Origin: a virus
Virus record (IMG/VR): IMGVR_UViG_3300027832_000010
Span: 1 to 64,000 of that record
DNA length: 64,000 nt
Strand: one strand, 5' to 3'
Positions within the stretch are counted from its first letter, which is position 1, and every line of letters starts with the position of its first letter. The translations under genes and the position numbers were made by a program. The notes beneath the pieces were generated by a model. That model saw nothing but the letters and a program-made list of their open reading frames with translations. It did no database searches and was not told the DNA's origin. Below are positions 39,447 to 49,820 of the stretch, piece after piece.

Positions 39447-40583
39447 ATGCCACGATTAAGTTTATATAAACCACAAAAAGGTAACGACTACCACTTTATA
39501 GACAAGCAAGTGCTTGAAATGTTTACTGTTGGCGGTACCGATCTTCATATACACAAGTACTTAGGTACAGATAATCCAACGGATGCAAATGCAACTGCGG
39601 ATCAACCTCAATACGATAGTGTAAAACCAACTAATATACAAGACTTACTATTTCTTGAAAATAGGGATAGAAAGTACGATCCAGATATCTACACATTACG
39701 TGGAATTTATAACGTACAAGATATTGACTTTAATTTAAGCCAATTTGGATTGTTTATGACCAATGACACGTTGATGCTTACTATACATATTAATAGCAGT
39801 GTTAAAACAATTGGTAGAAAAATTATAGCAGGTGACGTAATTGAATTACCTCACTTAAAAGATGAATACGCACTAAACGATCACAGTGTAGCACTTAAAA
39901 GGTTCTATGTTGTAGAAGATGTTAATCGTGCAAGTGAAGGATTCAGTCAAACTTGGTATCCGCACTTGTATAGACTTAAACTTAAACAAATTATTGACAG
40001 TCAAGAATTTAAAGAAATACTTGACCTCCCTGCAGAAGAAGAAAATCCAGGTGGCAATACATTACGTGATTTGCTTTCAACATATGATAAAGAGATGCAA
40101 ATCAATAATGCTGTTATAGCGCAAGCAGAAGTAGATGCTCCTAAATCAGGATACAATACTAATCATTACTTTAGCCTACAACTAGATGCAGATGGTAATA
40201 CCCAATTAGTTGACACTGATGCCGATAATATTCCTGATACAATGCAAACAGTAGAACGTTCTGGATATAACGGTTATTTACTAGGAGATGGTATTCCAAC
40301 AAATGGAGAAGCATTTGGATTTGGAATTACGTTTCCGGGTGTGCCTATTACAGGAGATTTCTTCTTACGCAATGATTTTGCACCTAATAGATTGTTTAGA
40401 TATGACGGAGTGCGTTGGGTTAAGCAAGAAGATAATGTTAGAATGACACTAACAAACACTAATATACGCAGTACGCAAAAAGGTACGTTTGTTAATAATA
40501 CTAGTACCGACACTATCGGTGGTGAAACAACTACTGAAAGACAGAGTTTGTCTCAAGCACTTAGACCACGGGCGGATAATTAA
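39447..40583 (+). CDS. gp14: Neck protein gp14
   Basis: 378 residues (T4 gp14 is 256). The first 200 residues match the family: DLLFLENRDRKYDPDIYTLR, DIDFNLSQFGLFMTNDTLML, IIAGDVIELPHLKDEYALN and LKRFYVVEDVNRAS. The extra C-terminal part ends in a module with LFRYDGVRWVKQEDN, like modules in gp15 and gp18. gp14 completes the head neck with gp13. The start ATG 39447 is set by the late promoter. Confidence 0.75.
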   Translation: MPRLSLYKPQKGNDYHFIDKQVLEMFTVGGTDLHIHKYLGTDNPTDANATADQPQYDSVKPTNIQDLLFLENRDRKYDPDIYTLRGIYNVQDIDFNLSQFGLFMTNDTLMLTIHINSSVKTIGRKIIAGDVIELPHLKDEYALNDHSVALKRFYVVEDVNRASEGFSQTWYPHLYRLKLKQIIDSQEFKEILDLPAEEENPGGNTLRDLLSTYDKEMQINNAVIAQAEVDAPKSGYNTNHYFSLQLDADGNTQLVDTDADNIPDTMQTVERSGYNGYLLGDGIPTNGEAFGFGITFPGVPITGDFFLRNDFAPNRLFRYDGVRWVKQEDNVRMTLTNTNIRSTQKGTFVNNTSTDTIGGETTTERQSLSQALRPRADN

Positions 40584-40864
40584 TGCAAATTTACAAATGT
40601 ACACATATCGAAAGCGGAAAATGCTATATAGGTCAAACTATACAAAGTGTTGATCGCTGCAAGTATGAACACCTTTCACATTCAAAACATTCTAAAAAAA
40701 CATATCACTTTCATAATGCGTTAAGAAAAGACGGTGGACCAATGAAGGGGAAAACTTGCTCAGAGGAACATAAAAGAAAAGTAAGTTTAGCAAATAAAGG
40801 CAAATTTAAAAACAAGACTTGGAAGCTAATCGACGGCAAACGTGTTTGGATGGAGGCAGAATAA
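40583..40864 (+). CDS. Shortened GIY-YIG homing endonuclease
   Basis: 93 residues. YKCTHIESGKCYIGQTIQSV shows the GIY-YIG catalytic start, here in the form IYK...CYIG. The sequence then jumps from YHFHNALRKDGG to a NUMOD3-like helix (GKTCSEEHKRKVSLANKG) and a short basic end. The Arg/Glu part of the domain and most of the linker are missing, as if by an in-frame internal deletion, so activity is doubtful. It shares one base with the gp14 stop (TAATG) and one with the gp15 start (TAATG). Confidence 0.7.
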   Translation: MQIYKCTHIESGKCYIGQTIQSVDRCKYEHLSHSKHSKKTYHFHNALRKDGGPMKGKTCSEEHKRKVSLANKGKFKNKTWKLIDGKRVWMEAE

Positions 40865-42396
40865 TGGGATATCAACATTTTTACGATGGTCAAATACGCA
40901 GATACATAACGCAGCTTGTGCGTATGATGAGTAACTTTAGTTATAAAGATGGCAAAGGTGCTCTCACTCAGATTCCAGTTATGTACGGTGATTTAACTCG
41001 GCAAGTTGCCAACATCATTAGAGAAAACTCAGAAAATAAGATTCCAAGCGCACCAAGAATGGCTGTATATATTACTGGTCTTGAAATGGATGTCAATCGT
41101 CTAAGTGACAGCAGCTACGTTAACAAAGTAAATATTAGAGAACGTGCATATGATGCAGCTGGTAAAGAATATTTAAATACTGAAGGTAAAAATTTTACCG
41201 TTGAAAGACTGATGCCTACTCCATATACACTAACTGTTAATGTTGATGTGTGGAGTTCAAATACAGATCAAAAGCTACAAATATTAGAACAAATTTTAAT
41301 GTTGTTTAATCCAAGTTTAGAGATTCAAACAACTGACAACTACATTGACTGGACAAGTTTAAGTGTTGTTAATATGACAGGGCTAACATTTAGCAGCAGA
41401 ACAATTCCTACAGGAACAGAAAGCGATATTGATATTGCTACGTTAACTTTTACTACACCTATTTGGATTAGTCCACCAGTTAAAGTTAAACGGCTCGGAG
41501 TCATTACGCAAGTCATACACAGTATTTTTAATGAAAGTGCCGGAACAATTGATCTTGATTTGTCAAGAGGTGGAGTAGGCCATACAACAAATCCTTCAGC
41601 GACGACAGAAGCTGATATTAGAACTAAAATAGTAAAAGATCAAACCGGAACAACTTCAATAGATAGCGGAGTTAAAGAAGTAATTAATCTTGAAAGCACT
41701 TGGATAAGTGATGTTGATGCTTCTTTAATATCTTCACATGATAACTACAGTCTACTAGTATTAGGCACAACTGCTAAATTAGTTAGAAAAGGTATTGTGG
41801 GTGCAGAAACTTGGACAGGATATTTAAAATCTATGCCGTTTGAATTTGATAGTGGTATTACAGAGTTAAGATTAACTAGACGAGATTTAGATAACGAAAT
41901 CGTAGGCACTGTTGTGGTTAATCCATTAGACCAGTACGAATTAGCAATTGTATGGGACGGCGATACATTACCTGCAGACACAGTAATGTCAGGCCCGGGT
42001 GTTGATCGCAATAAGATTGATTATATTATTAATCCTTATAAAACTAATCCTACAGACTTAAAAGCAAGTAATCCTCGTATACTAATACTTGCTGATATTA
42101 ACGATAGTGATAATGTAGGCCAAGATGCAGGATATGAAACGCCCGACAACTATGCATACGATGGCCCAGATGCTTGGAAAAATAACGACGGTTCAGACTT
42201 TGTTGCAGGCGCTAATGACATTATCGAATGGGATGGTGTTCGCTGGCATGTAGTATTTGACGCTAGTACGCAGGACGATACTGTTGTGTATACATCTAAT
42301 CTTAATACCGGCAAACAATATAAGTTTGAAGCAAGCGAGTGGATACTAGCATACGACGGTGAATATCCAAACGGCACATGGAGACTTGCATACTAA
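40864..42396 (+). CDS. gp15: Tail sheath stabiliser and completion protein gp15
   Basis: 510 residues (T4 gp15 is 272). HFYDGQIRRYITQLVRMMSN and QIPVMYGDLTRQVANII match the gp15 opening, and MPTPYTLTVNVDVWSSNTDQ and TLTFTTPIWISPPV the conserved middle. The C-terminal 280 residues are additional and end in modules such as IEWDGVRWHVVFDAST and YKFEASEWILAYDGEYPNG. It caps the tail and holds the sheath. GGAGG precedes ATG 40864. Confidence 0.8.
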   Translation: MGYQHFYDGQIRRYITQLVRMMSNFSYKDGKGALTQIPVMYGDLTRQVANIIRENSENKIPSAPRMAVYITGLEMDVNRLSDSSYVNKVNIRERAYDAAGKEYLNTEGKNFTVERLMPTPYTLTVNVDVWSSNTDQKLQILEQILMLFNPSLEIQTTDNYIDWTSLSVVNMTGLTFSSRTIPTGTESDIDIATLTFTTPIWISPPVKVKRLGVITQVIHSIFNESAGTIDLDLSRGGVGHTTNPSATTEADIRTKIVKDQTGTTSIDSGVKEVINLESTWISDVDASLISSHDNYSLLVLGTTAKLVRKGIVGAETWTGYLKSMPFEFDSGITELRLTRRDLDNEIVGTVVVNPLDQYELAIVWDGDTLPADTVMSGPGVDRNKIDYIINPYKTNPTDLKASNPRILILADINDSDNVGQDAGYETPDNYAYDGPDAWKNNDGSDFVAGANDIIEWDGVRWHVVFDASTQDDTVVYTSNLNTGKQYKFEASEWILAYDGEYPNGTWRLAY

Positions 42397-42409
42397 GATA
42401 ATTATTAGT

Positions 42410-42847
42410 ATGAGTCCAAATACTATCATTTGCAGTGGCGCAATTGTATACGCCCTTAACACTAAACGCTTTTTATTCTTACATAGAGTAAAAGGTCGTT
42501 CGGGTGATTTATGGGGATTAGTTGGTGGCACAACTGAAAAAGCCGAAACTCCTTGGGAAGGCCTAAAGCGTGAAATCTTTGAAGAAATTGGTGAAATTTC
42601 TATTAAGAAAACAATGCCCTTAGAAACGTTCATTAGCAACGATACCCAATTTCACTTTCATACATATCTGTGTGTAGTAGAAGAAGAATTTATGCCTCTA
42701 CTAAATAACGAGCACGACGGTTATGCATGGGTAGAGTTTGGTAAATGGCCTCGTCCACTACATCACGGATTAAACAACACCTTACAAAACAAAGTTAATT
42801 TAAAAAAACTTGAAACAGTTTTTAAAGTTATAGATTTATTAGATTAG
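42410..42847 (+). CDS. Nudix hydrolase
   Basis: 145 residues. The Nudix box reads GGTTEKAETPWEGLKREIFE (residues about 42-61) followed by EIG, that is G-x5-E-x7-REUxEExGU. FLFLHRVKGRSGDLWGLVGG precedes it, as in NTP-hydrolysing members. It would clean or recycle a nucleotide or nucleotide-sugar. ATG 42410 is chosen; the open frame runs 17 codons further into the gp15 end. Confidence 0.88.
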   Translation: MSPNTIICSGAIVYALNTKRFLFLHRVKGRSGDLWGLVGGTTEKAETPWEGLKREIFEEIGEISIKKTMPLETFISNDTQFHFHTYLCVVEEEFMPLLNNEHDGYAWVEFGKWPRPLHHGLNNTLQNKVNLKKLETVFKVIDLLD

Positions 42848-42857
42848 AGAATATTAA

Positions 42858-43193
42858 ATGAACGACACAGTTATTAAAACTGATTACGGATACGAAATTG
42901 TATGGGCAGACGCCGAAACATATTGTGGGAAAATTTTAGTATTTGAAAAATCAAATAGTAAAATGCCTTTGCACTTTCACAAGGATCGATCAAAAAGCTG
43001 GTTTGTTAATGCTGGTAAATTTAAAATACAATGGATAGACACTACAGACGGAAAAACGTATGCTCAAGAATTGCTAGAAGGTAGTGTATTTCACATACCA
43101 GAACTAATGCCAGTTATGCTAGAGAGTTTAGCAGATAATAGTGCAATAGCAGAAACAAGTAATAACAACAGCAATTATTTTAGGTTAAGCTAA
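42858..43193 (+). CDS. Cupin-fold protein
   Basis: 111 residues. KMPLHFHKDRSKSWFVNAG (residues about 35-53) gives the first cupin motif with two His, and VFHIPELMPVML the second, whose His is not clearly placed. The overall layout recalls mannose-6-phosphate isomerase-like cupins, like the cupin half of the protein at 18309. It lies between the Nudix hydrolase and a small helical protein, overlapping the latter by one base. Confidence 0.65.
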   Translation: MNDTVIKTDYGYEIVWADAETYCGKILVFEKSNSKMPLHFHKDRSKSWFVNAGKFKIQWIDTTDGKTYAQELLEGSVFHIPELMPVMLESLADNSAIAETSNNNSNYFRLS

Positions 43194-43450
43194 TGTTAAA
43201 ATTAAGTCAATCAACTAAATTTCAAAAAGAATTTAAAAGATACAAGTCTGTTATTGATAAAATAGAAAACGAATCTGTGCGCCAACGTAATTATAAACTG
43301 TTAGACGAATTAAGACACCAATGCAATTTAATTGACGAAACACACAGTACAAATAATAAAAGTATTGATCCAACAAAAGTGCGTGAAAATGTAGAAAAAA
43401 TGGTCAGTATAAGAATGACATTAAATCAACTAGTAAAAGATTTTAAATAA
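43193..43450 (+). CDS. Small helical protein
   Basis: 85 residues, almost all helix and strongly charged (STKFQKEFKRYKSVIDKIEN, VRQRNYKLLDELRHQC), with a likely coiled coil and no catalytic motif. ATG shares a base with the cupin stop. It converges with the cupredoxin-like gene (8-nt overlap). Function unknown. Confidence 0.6.
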   Translation: MLKLSQSTKFQKEFKRYKSVIDKIENESVRQRNYKLLDELRHQCNLIDETHSTNNKSIDPTKVRENVEKMVSIRMTLNQLVKDFK

Positions 43451-44420
43451 CGCTTAATCGCTTAATAGTAATTCCGCCTACCATTGCCACGTGCAATTGA
43501 CACTGATATCTGTAAGTTCCGAATATAGATTCCGGAACTCTCCAATATAATGTTCCGCTAGATTTATCTTGAGCTGCTGCTCCGATAGATACTACCCCTG
43601 TAGTTGACACATGTACTAATCCAGTATTATAAGGAGCACCTGCAGAATCTTGTATTTGAAAAGGATGTCCAGGAACAGCACTTAAATCAAATGCAATTGT
43701 TGTTCCTGCTAGTACATATATTGTAGGATTATTGCCTGCATAATGACTATTAAATGTATATACTGACGTTCCTACATTATCAACTCTTAGCATTGCAATA
43801 GCAGGCTCGTATATCTTATCAATGGTTAAACTTGCAGTCGATGCGTCTGTTAATGTTGCAAACGTAGTAGAAGCGGCAGCGGAAGTGATTGTAATATTAC
43901 CTTCTGCATCGCTGCTAGTAGTAATTCCGGTGCCGCCAATAATTTGTATACTTTCGTTAGATGATATAATTCTTAATGTAGAATCATCAGCAGCTATCGA
44001 AAATAACTCTGCAGATCCCAATGGTATTCCTGTAGATAATAATATAGCATTATCTACGTAAGCCGCTGTAGCATAACCTGCTAAACTAGGTATTGTAGGA
44101 GTATTTATTAAATCGTTATAACTGCCACTAGTTGCAACTGTTGCAAAAGTTGGTTTATTATTAACATTATCCCATTCAACTCCGCCTGTACTACTAACTC
44201 CGGCAGCAGTTGCTTTTGCTAAAAAATTTGTATTTGAAACATTATTAAGATCAGCACGAGCAATTTCAAAACCACCGGCAATTTTTCCGTTATACACTCG
44301 AAGGCTACTAGAATCACTATTAAAATAAACTTGACCGTTAGAACCTACGTTACGATCTAAGAAATCGTTAGGTCTTGGTATAATTCTAATTCTATCTACA
44401 ATTGGTGCTGATGACGCCAT
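43443..44420 (-). CDS. Tail protein with cupredoxin-like domain
   Basis: 325 residues. The N-terminus (IIPRPNDFLDRNVGSNGQVY) and the Gly/Ser/Thr-rich middle look like a tail fibre or collar protein. The last 110 residues resemble a plastocyanin-like cupredoxin: NPTIYVLAGTTIAFDLSAVP, GHPFQIQDSAGA, and YRYQCQLHVAMVGGITI. The His in GHPF and the C-x2-H-x2-M line up with the four type I copper ligands. Copper binding, or a stable beta-sandwich for adhesion, is inferred. Confidence 0.65.
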   Translation of the reverse strand: MASSAPIVDRIRIIPRPNDFLDRNVGSNGQVYFNSDSSSLRVYNGKIAGGFEIARADLNNVSNTNFLAKATAAGVSSTGGVEWDNVNNKPTFATVATSGSYNDLINTPTIPSLAGYATAAYVDNAILLSTGIPLGSAELFSIAADDSTLRIISSNESIQIIGGTGITTSSDAEGNITITSAAASTTFATLTDASTASLTIDKIYEPAIAMLRVDNVGTSVYTFNSHYAGNNPTIYVLAGTTIAFDLSAVPGHPFQIQDSAGAPYNTGLVHVSTTGVVSIGAAAQDKSSGTLYWRVPESIFGTYRYQCQLHVAMVGGITIKRLSVI

Positions 44421-44442
44421 GCTGTTGCTGTCTCCTATATTG

Positions 44443-44450
44443 TATTTATT
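44443..44450 (-). promoter_or_regulatory. Late promoter of the cupredoxin-like tail gene
   Basis: Minus-strand AATAAATA (44450-44443); leader of about 18 nt with AGGAG before ATG 44420. Confidence 0.5.
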
Positions 44451-44484
44451 ACCTACAAGCCAAAATGTATAATCAGTAAAAACT

Positions 44485-44500
44485 TGTACAATAAATATGT
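44485..44500 (+). promoter_or_regulatory. Possible late promoter of groES-groEL
   Basis: CAATAAATATG at about 44489-44499 fits the late box. The leader to groES would be about 70 nt and contains an eight-codon frame (MLEELIHI) opening right after the box and AAAGGAAAA before ATG 44574. The short frame may be a leader peptide or chance. Confidence 0.4.
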
Positions 44501-44573
44501 TAGAGGAGCTAATTCATATCTAAAAGATTATTGAAAAATTGCTTATAAAATAAACAATTAAAGGAAAAGATAT

Positions 44574-46548
<1,975 letters not shown>

Positions 46549-46556
46549 ATAAGGAT

Positions 46557-46588
46557 AAAAAAGCAGAGTTAAACTCTGCTTTTTTTTA
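46557..46588. terminator. Bidirectional terminator between groEL and tail chaperone gene
   Basis: AAAAAAGCAGAG-TTAAA-CTCTGCTTTTTTTT: GC-containing stem with A-run before and T-run after, so it works on both strands. It ends groEL (plus) and the convergent gene at 46586 (minus). Confidence 0.9.
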
Positions 46589-47023
46589 TGGCTTAGTTGG
46601 CCACTGTGGATCCCAGGGATAACCTTGTTGTTCCGTTACATCTCGCAGTGCCTGGCGATAAGTTCCCCATTCAGCAATTTTTTCTGCGATCATTTTTTCT
46701 TGAATTGAAGGAAATTCAGTATAATCACTTTCAACAAGTAATTGAGTTCTCTTCTTGAGAGCCGCTTCTTCCAATTCTAGCTGATTGGGCGGTATTGTAA
46801 TATACCACTCCCCAATTCCTTCAGTAAGTTCGCCGAACTCGCCGGCCTTCAACCGAACATACATGTCAGACTGAAAACTATCGCTAAACGCTTCAGTTGC
46901 ATAAAATGGAATCGAATTCTGACATCCTTTAAACAGTACGGTACACCAAACTGCATCTACGCCTAGCATACTAGCAGCCTTAGTAACTTCTTGAATATCA
47001 TCTATTGTAAATACCTTTGACAT
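46586..47023 (-). CDS. Tail assembly chaperone-like protein
   Basis: 145 residues. The C-terminus WGTYRQALRDVTEQQG, followed by YPWDPQWPTKP, is the signature of the phage tail assembly chaperone-like domain found at the ends of tail-fibre assembly proteins. The N-terminal part is alpha/beta (AVWCTVLFKGCQNSIPFYA). AGGAGG precedes the ATG. It opens the oxygenase/halogenase island and may aid fibre folding or attachment. Confidence 0.7.
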   Translation of the reverse strand: MSKVFTIDDIQEVTKAASMLGVDAVWCTVLFKGCQNSIPFYATEAFSDSFQSDMYVRLKAGEFGELTEGIGEWYITIPPNQLELEEAALKKRTQLLVESDYTEFPSIQEKMIAEKIAEWGTYRQALRDVTEQQGYPWDPQWPTKP

Positions 47024-47049
47024 AATTCCTCCTAGTATTAATTGTATCT

Positions 47050-47655
47050 CTAGTTATTTATCCCAGTTGTTAATACTCCTAGTTTTGGGCGTTTATCAAA
47101 CGCATATTCTGGGTAAAACGGGCCATTGACATCGATATAGTGAAAAAATGCCTGCACTTGATAGCTGGTGTTACTTGCTACAAACGGATCTCTCCAATGC
47201 TCAACATCACATCCTCTATAAATTATAGCATCTCCCGGATCTTGATTAATTAACATATCAGGTTCAACATACATCCCCCAACGATAATCTGCAGGGGTTG
47301 ATTTATAGTTAAATCCAAAACATACAGTTGTGCTTATTTCGCAACTTGGCCTATCTCGATGTCTATGCAACTCCATACCTGGTCGATATACGCGGTAATA
47401 TGTATAAGTGGGACATAGTTTTAAACCGGTATTTTTTTCCATGTGCGGTTGCAAAAAATGTATCATTGTTTCCATTAATGTATCGCCGTAGACTGAATGA
47501 GAATTTTCTACTTGCGCAGTAGTACCTAAATCTGGTGAAAATTCTGTTTCTTCTTTTAGTAGAGCGTATCGTGTAATTATACGGCATAAATCAATAGGAA
47601 CTAATTTTTTTACATCAATGTATTTGTTTTTTTTAAATAGATCTGGGTTATTCAT
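47050..47655 (-). CDS. 2OG-Fe(II) oxygenase
   Basis: 201 residues, prolyl-4-hydroxylase-like. YYRVYRPGMELHRHRDRPSC gives HxD (H-R-D) and GCDVEHWRDPF the distal His; ISTTVCFGFNYKS and QAFFHYID are the flanking strands. It would use 2-oxoglutarate and O2 to hydroxylate a substrate. The 2OG-binding Arg after the distal His is less clear than in the neighbours. The start overlaps the next oxygenase by 4 nt. Confidence 0.75.
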   Translation of the reverse strand: MNNPDLFKKNKYIDVKKLVPIDLCRIITRYALLKEETEFSPDLGTTAQVENSHSVYGDTLMETMIHFLQPHMEKNTGLKLCPTYTYYRVYRPGMELHRHRDRPSCEISTTVCFGFNYKSTPADYRWGMYVEPDMLINQDPGDAIIYRGCDVEHWRDPFVASNTSYQVQAFFHYIDVNGPFYPEYAFDKRPKLGVLTTGINN

Positions 47656-48440
47656 TTAAATGGTGCTCCTAAACTCCAGCTAACTAAACTATATCTAGTA
47701 CCGCAAGTAACTGGTGTTACTTGATGAGGGACGTGTGAAGGAAATACTATAATTGATCCTTTTGGTCGAATTTCAGTACAAGTATGATATTGATCTGGGC
47801 GATGCGCTCCTAAATCAAATTTTAAGTTACCTCCTTCATAGTCGTCGGGATTGTTAAGGCTAATAGTTACACTAAGTTTGCGTATTTTTCCAATCATATT
47901 GGAATTATCTGTTGCCTGATGATCCTCTGGAGATGTTTCTCCAAAATGATTAGTATACGGAGATCCGTTGGTATTTTTACGAATGGAGTCAACTTCAGGG
48001 TTAAATAGTCGATACGGCAATTCTGATGAATCAGAATGCCAACCGTAGAATTGATCAACACTGTACTTTGTAAATTGCATGTCTTCGGTATAATCCCAAT
48101 CAAAGTTCCAGGCAGCACGCTGATTGGCTTCTCGAATAAAAGGCCATACAAGATCATATAAATTTGGATCATTTAAAAATGTTACCGACGAATCTCTAAG
48201 ATATACATTATCAATGTCAATGCCTTTGTTAACCAAATTTGCAGCAGTTTCAGTGTTTGAAGGAATTTTATCCTTACCAGCTTGCTTTTGTCTCCATCCT
48301 CCAGTTGTTCCTGCTATTACATGGTCTCCAAATTTTTTACGCTCGTCGTGCATTTTCCTTAAACCCATTTCGACTATTTGGTCGCAGATATATTCGGGAA
48401 TTGCCGATTTAAAGTACCAGTAATGATATTTTAGTATCAT
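47652..48440 (-). CDS. 2OG-Fe(II) oxygenase (PKHD type)
   Basis: 262 residues. QFYGWHSDSSE gives H-S-D, KLSVTISLNNPDDYEGGNLKF the conserved centre, and GSIIVFPSHVPHQVTPVTCG followed by TRYSLVSW the distal His and the Arg for 2OG. This is the PiuC-like/PKHD arrangement. AATTTAA separates it little from its neighbours, and the operon reads 49054 to 47050. Confidence 0.85.
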   Translation of the reverse strand: MILKYHYWYFKSAIPEYICDQIVEMGLRKMHDERKKFGDHVIAGTTGGWRQKQAGKDKIPSNTETAANLVNKGIDIDNVYLRDSSVTFLNDPNLYDLVWPFIREANQRAAWNFDWDYTEDMQFTKYSVDQFYGWHSDSSELPYRLFNPEVDSIRKNTNGSPYTNHFGETSPEDHQATDNSNMIGKIRKLSVTISLNNPDDYEGGNLKFDLGAHRPDQYHTCTEIRPKGSIIVFPSHVPHQVTPVTCGTRYSLVSWSLGAPFK

Positions 48441-49054
48441 TTAAATATTGCTCCATGAACATGTCCTACTATAATACGTTTAACTCCATTAGTTACAGCG
48501 TTAATTTTGTAAGGCATGTATGATGGAAAAATTAAACAAGCGCCTTGATCGTTCAATTCCGATTGTGATGTATCGATATTTAAAAATTCAATATCACCGC
48601 CATTGTATGTTGTAGGATCAGACAAATTGATTATAAAGGTAATTTTTCTAGAAGGGGCCATCGGCGTTAATTCTAAATGCATGTTATAGAAATCGTCTTC
48701 TGAATATGTAAATACTTGGGGGAAGTCTTGGTCAATAATTCCTATAAGATTGAAATCGTAAATTTCGGTATTTGCATTTTTTGTAATTTCTCTAATATTT
48801 AGAAAAGGAAATCCAGCAGTGTCGCCGCGCAACTTTTGTCTTTTAGATTGATGAAATTCTTTAGATCCTATAACAGTTGACGGTAGCCATAATTCTTCAA
48901 CGCAAGTAGATAGAATCTGATCACACTCGTCCTTAGAAAACATCATAGCTTTATTGATTGATGTAATTTCTAATGTTGGTATGTTTGTTGTAACGAGTTC
49001 TGCCGGGTCAGTAAAATTACTGTCGGACAAAGTTTCTAGATTGTCAGTAGTCAT
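48437..49054 (-). CDS. Degenerate 2OG oxygenase-fold protein
   Basis: 205 residues. It is a paralogue of the preceding oxygenase (ITFIINLSDPTTYNGGDIEF, GACLIFPSYMPYKINAV, KRIIVGHVHGAIFK), but the metal triad is altered: H-L-D is H-L-E (YNMHLEL) and the distal His is Tyr (MPYKIN). Iron binding is probably lost, so it may act as a non-catalytic partner. ATG 49054 has GGAG; the open frame extends 31 codons more. Confidence 0.65.
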   Translation of the reverse strand: MTTDNLETLSDSNFTDPAELVTTNIPTLEITSINKAMMFSKDECDQILSTCVEELWLPSTVIGSKEFHQSKRQKLRGDTAGFPFLNIREITKNANTEIYDFNLIGIIDQDFPQVFTYSEDDFYNMHLELTPMAPSRKITFIINLSDPTTYNGGDIEFLNIDTSQSELNDQGACLIFPSYMPYKINAVTNGVKRIIVGHVHGAIFK

Positions 49055-49092
49055 TGAGGCACTCCAATTTGTTGTGTTGATGTTTATTCTAA

Positions 49093-49100
49093 TATTTATT
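49093..49100 (-). promoter_or_regulatory. Late-type box before the minus-strand oxygenase operon
   Basis: Minus-strand AATAAATA (49100-49093), leader of about 40 nt with GGAG before ATG 49054. Confidence 0.45.
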
Positions 49101-49164
49101 AGTTTACATAGACTAGTATGTAAATTATGAGTTATCGCTTTCAACATTGTGTAACTAGCAGCTT

Positions 49165-49172
49165 AATAAATA
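49165..49172 (+). promoter_or_regulatory. Late-type box before the plus-strand halogenase operon
   Basis: AATAAATA (49165-49172), leader of about 16 nt with GAAGG before ATG 49194. It is divergent from the box at 49093. Confidence 0.5.
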
Positions 49173-49193
49173 CTTCATAATAGAAGGTAAAAA

Positions 49194-49805
49194 ATGAGTA
49201 CCCCGATTTTAACAGACTCAAGTATAACACATGCTCAAGTTCAAGTAACGCCTCGAGAGAATGAATTTATTGAACATTATGTGTTAGGGCCGCACTTTCC
49301 TTGGTTCTGGCAAGATCATCAGACATTTAAAGACGATCCAAACTTACCTTTAGAAATTAAAGAAAATCTTAAGTTTTATAACGGACCGTTCTTAAGTCAT
49401 ACACTACTACATCGATTCGAGGATGAGAGTGTAAAGCATACCGAACGAGATAGTAAACACATTAGTACACATTTTGAGTTTTTTTTAGAAATATTTCACC
49501 GATTTATGTCCAACAATGGGCTTAAATATAGTAATATATTTAGAGCAAACTTAAATTTAACTTGGCACTCTAGCGACTTACATTCAGCACCCCATTTAGA
49601 TCATACCTGGCCGCATAATAATTTTATTATGTATCTTACTACTTGTAAAGACGGACATACAATTATATGGTCAGAAGATTTTTTAACAAGCTACATGATA
49701 CCGTGTGAAAAATATATTGCAGCAACTTTTAGACAACAATGGCATGCACAGAGATACCCTGCACCAAGTTCTAAGCGAGTTGTATTAGTAATTACATATA
49801 TATAA
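49194..49805 (+). CDS. 2OG-Fe(II) oxygenase
   Basis: 203 residues. HSAPHLDHTWPHNNFIMYLT gives H-L-D, and WHAQRYPAPSSKRVVLVITY the distal His with the 2OG Arg. HFPWFW near residue 34 is shared with the oxygenases at 51355 and 55321, so these three form a subfamily. It opens the first halogenase operon. Confidence 0.8.
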   Translation: MSTPILTDSSITHAQVQVTPRENEFIEHYVLGPHFPWFWQDHQTFKDDPNLPLEIKENLKFYNGPFLSHTLLHRFEDESVKHTERDSKHISTHFEFFLEIFHRFMSNNGLKYSNIFRANLNLTWHSSDLHSAPHLDHTWPHNNFIMYLTTCKDGHTIIWSEDFLTSYMIPCEKYIAATFRQQWHAQRYPAPSSKRVVLVITYI

Positions 49806-49820
49806 TATTAGGAAATTTAA

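Noticed and set aside
44489-44520. Leader peptide gene MLEELIHI before groES
   Set aside because: Eight codons with no ribosome site; cannot be told from chance, so only mentioned with the promoter.
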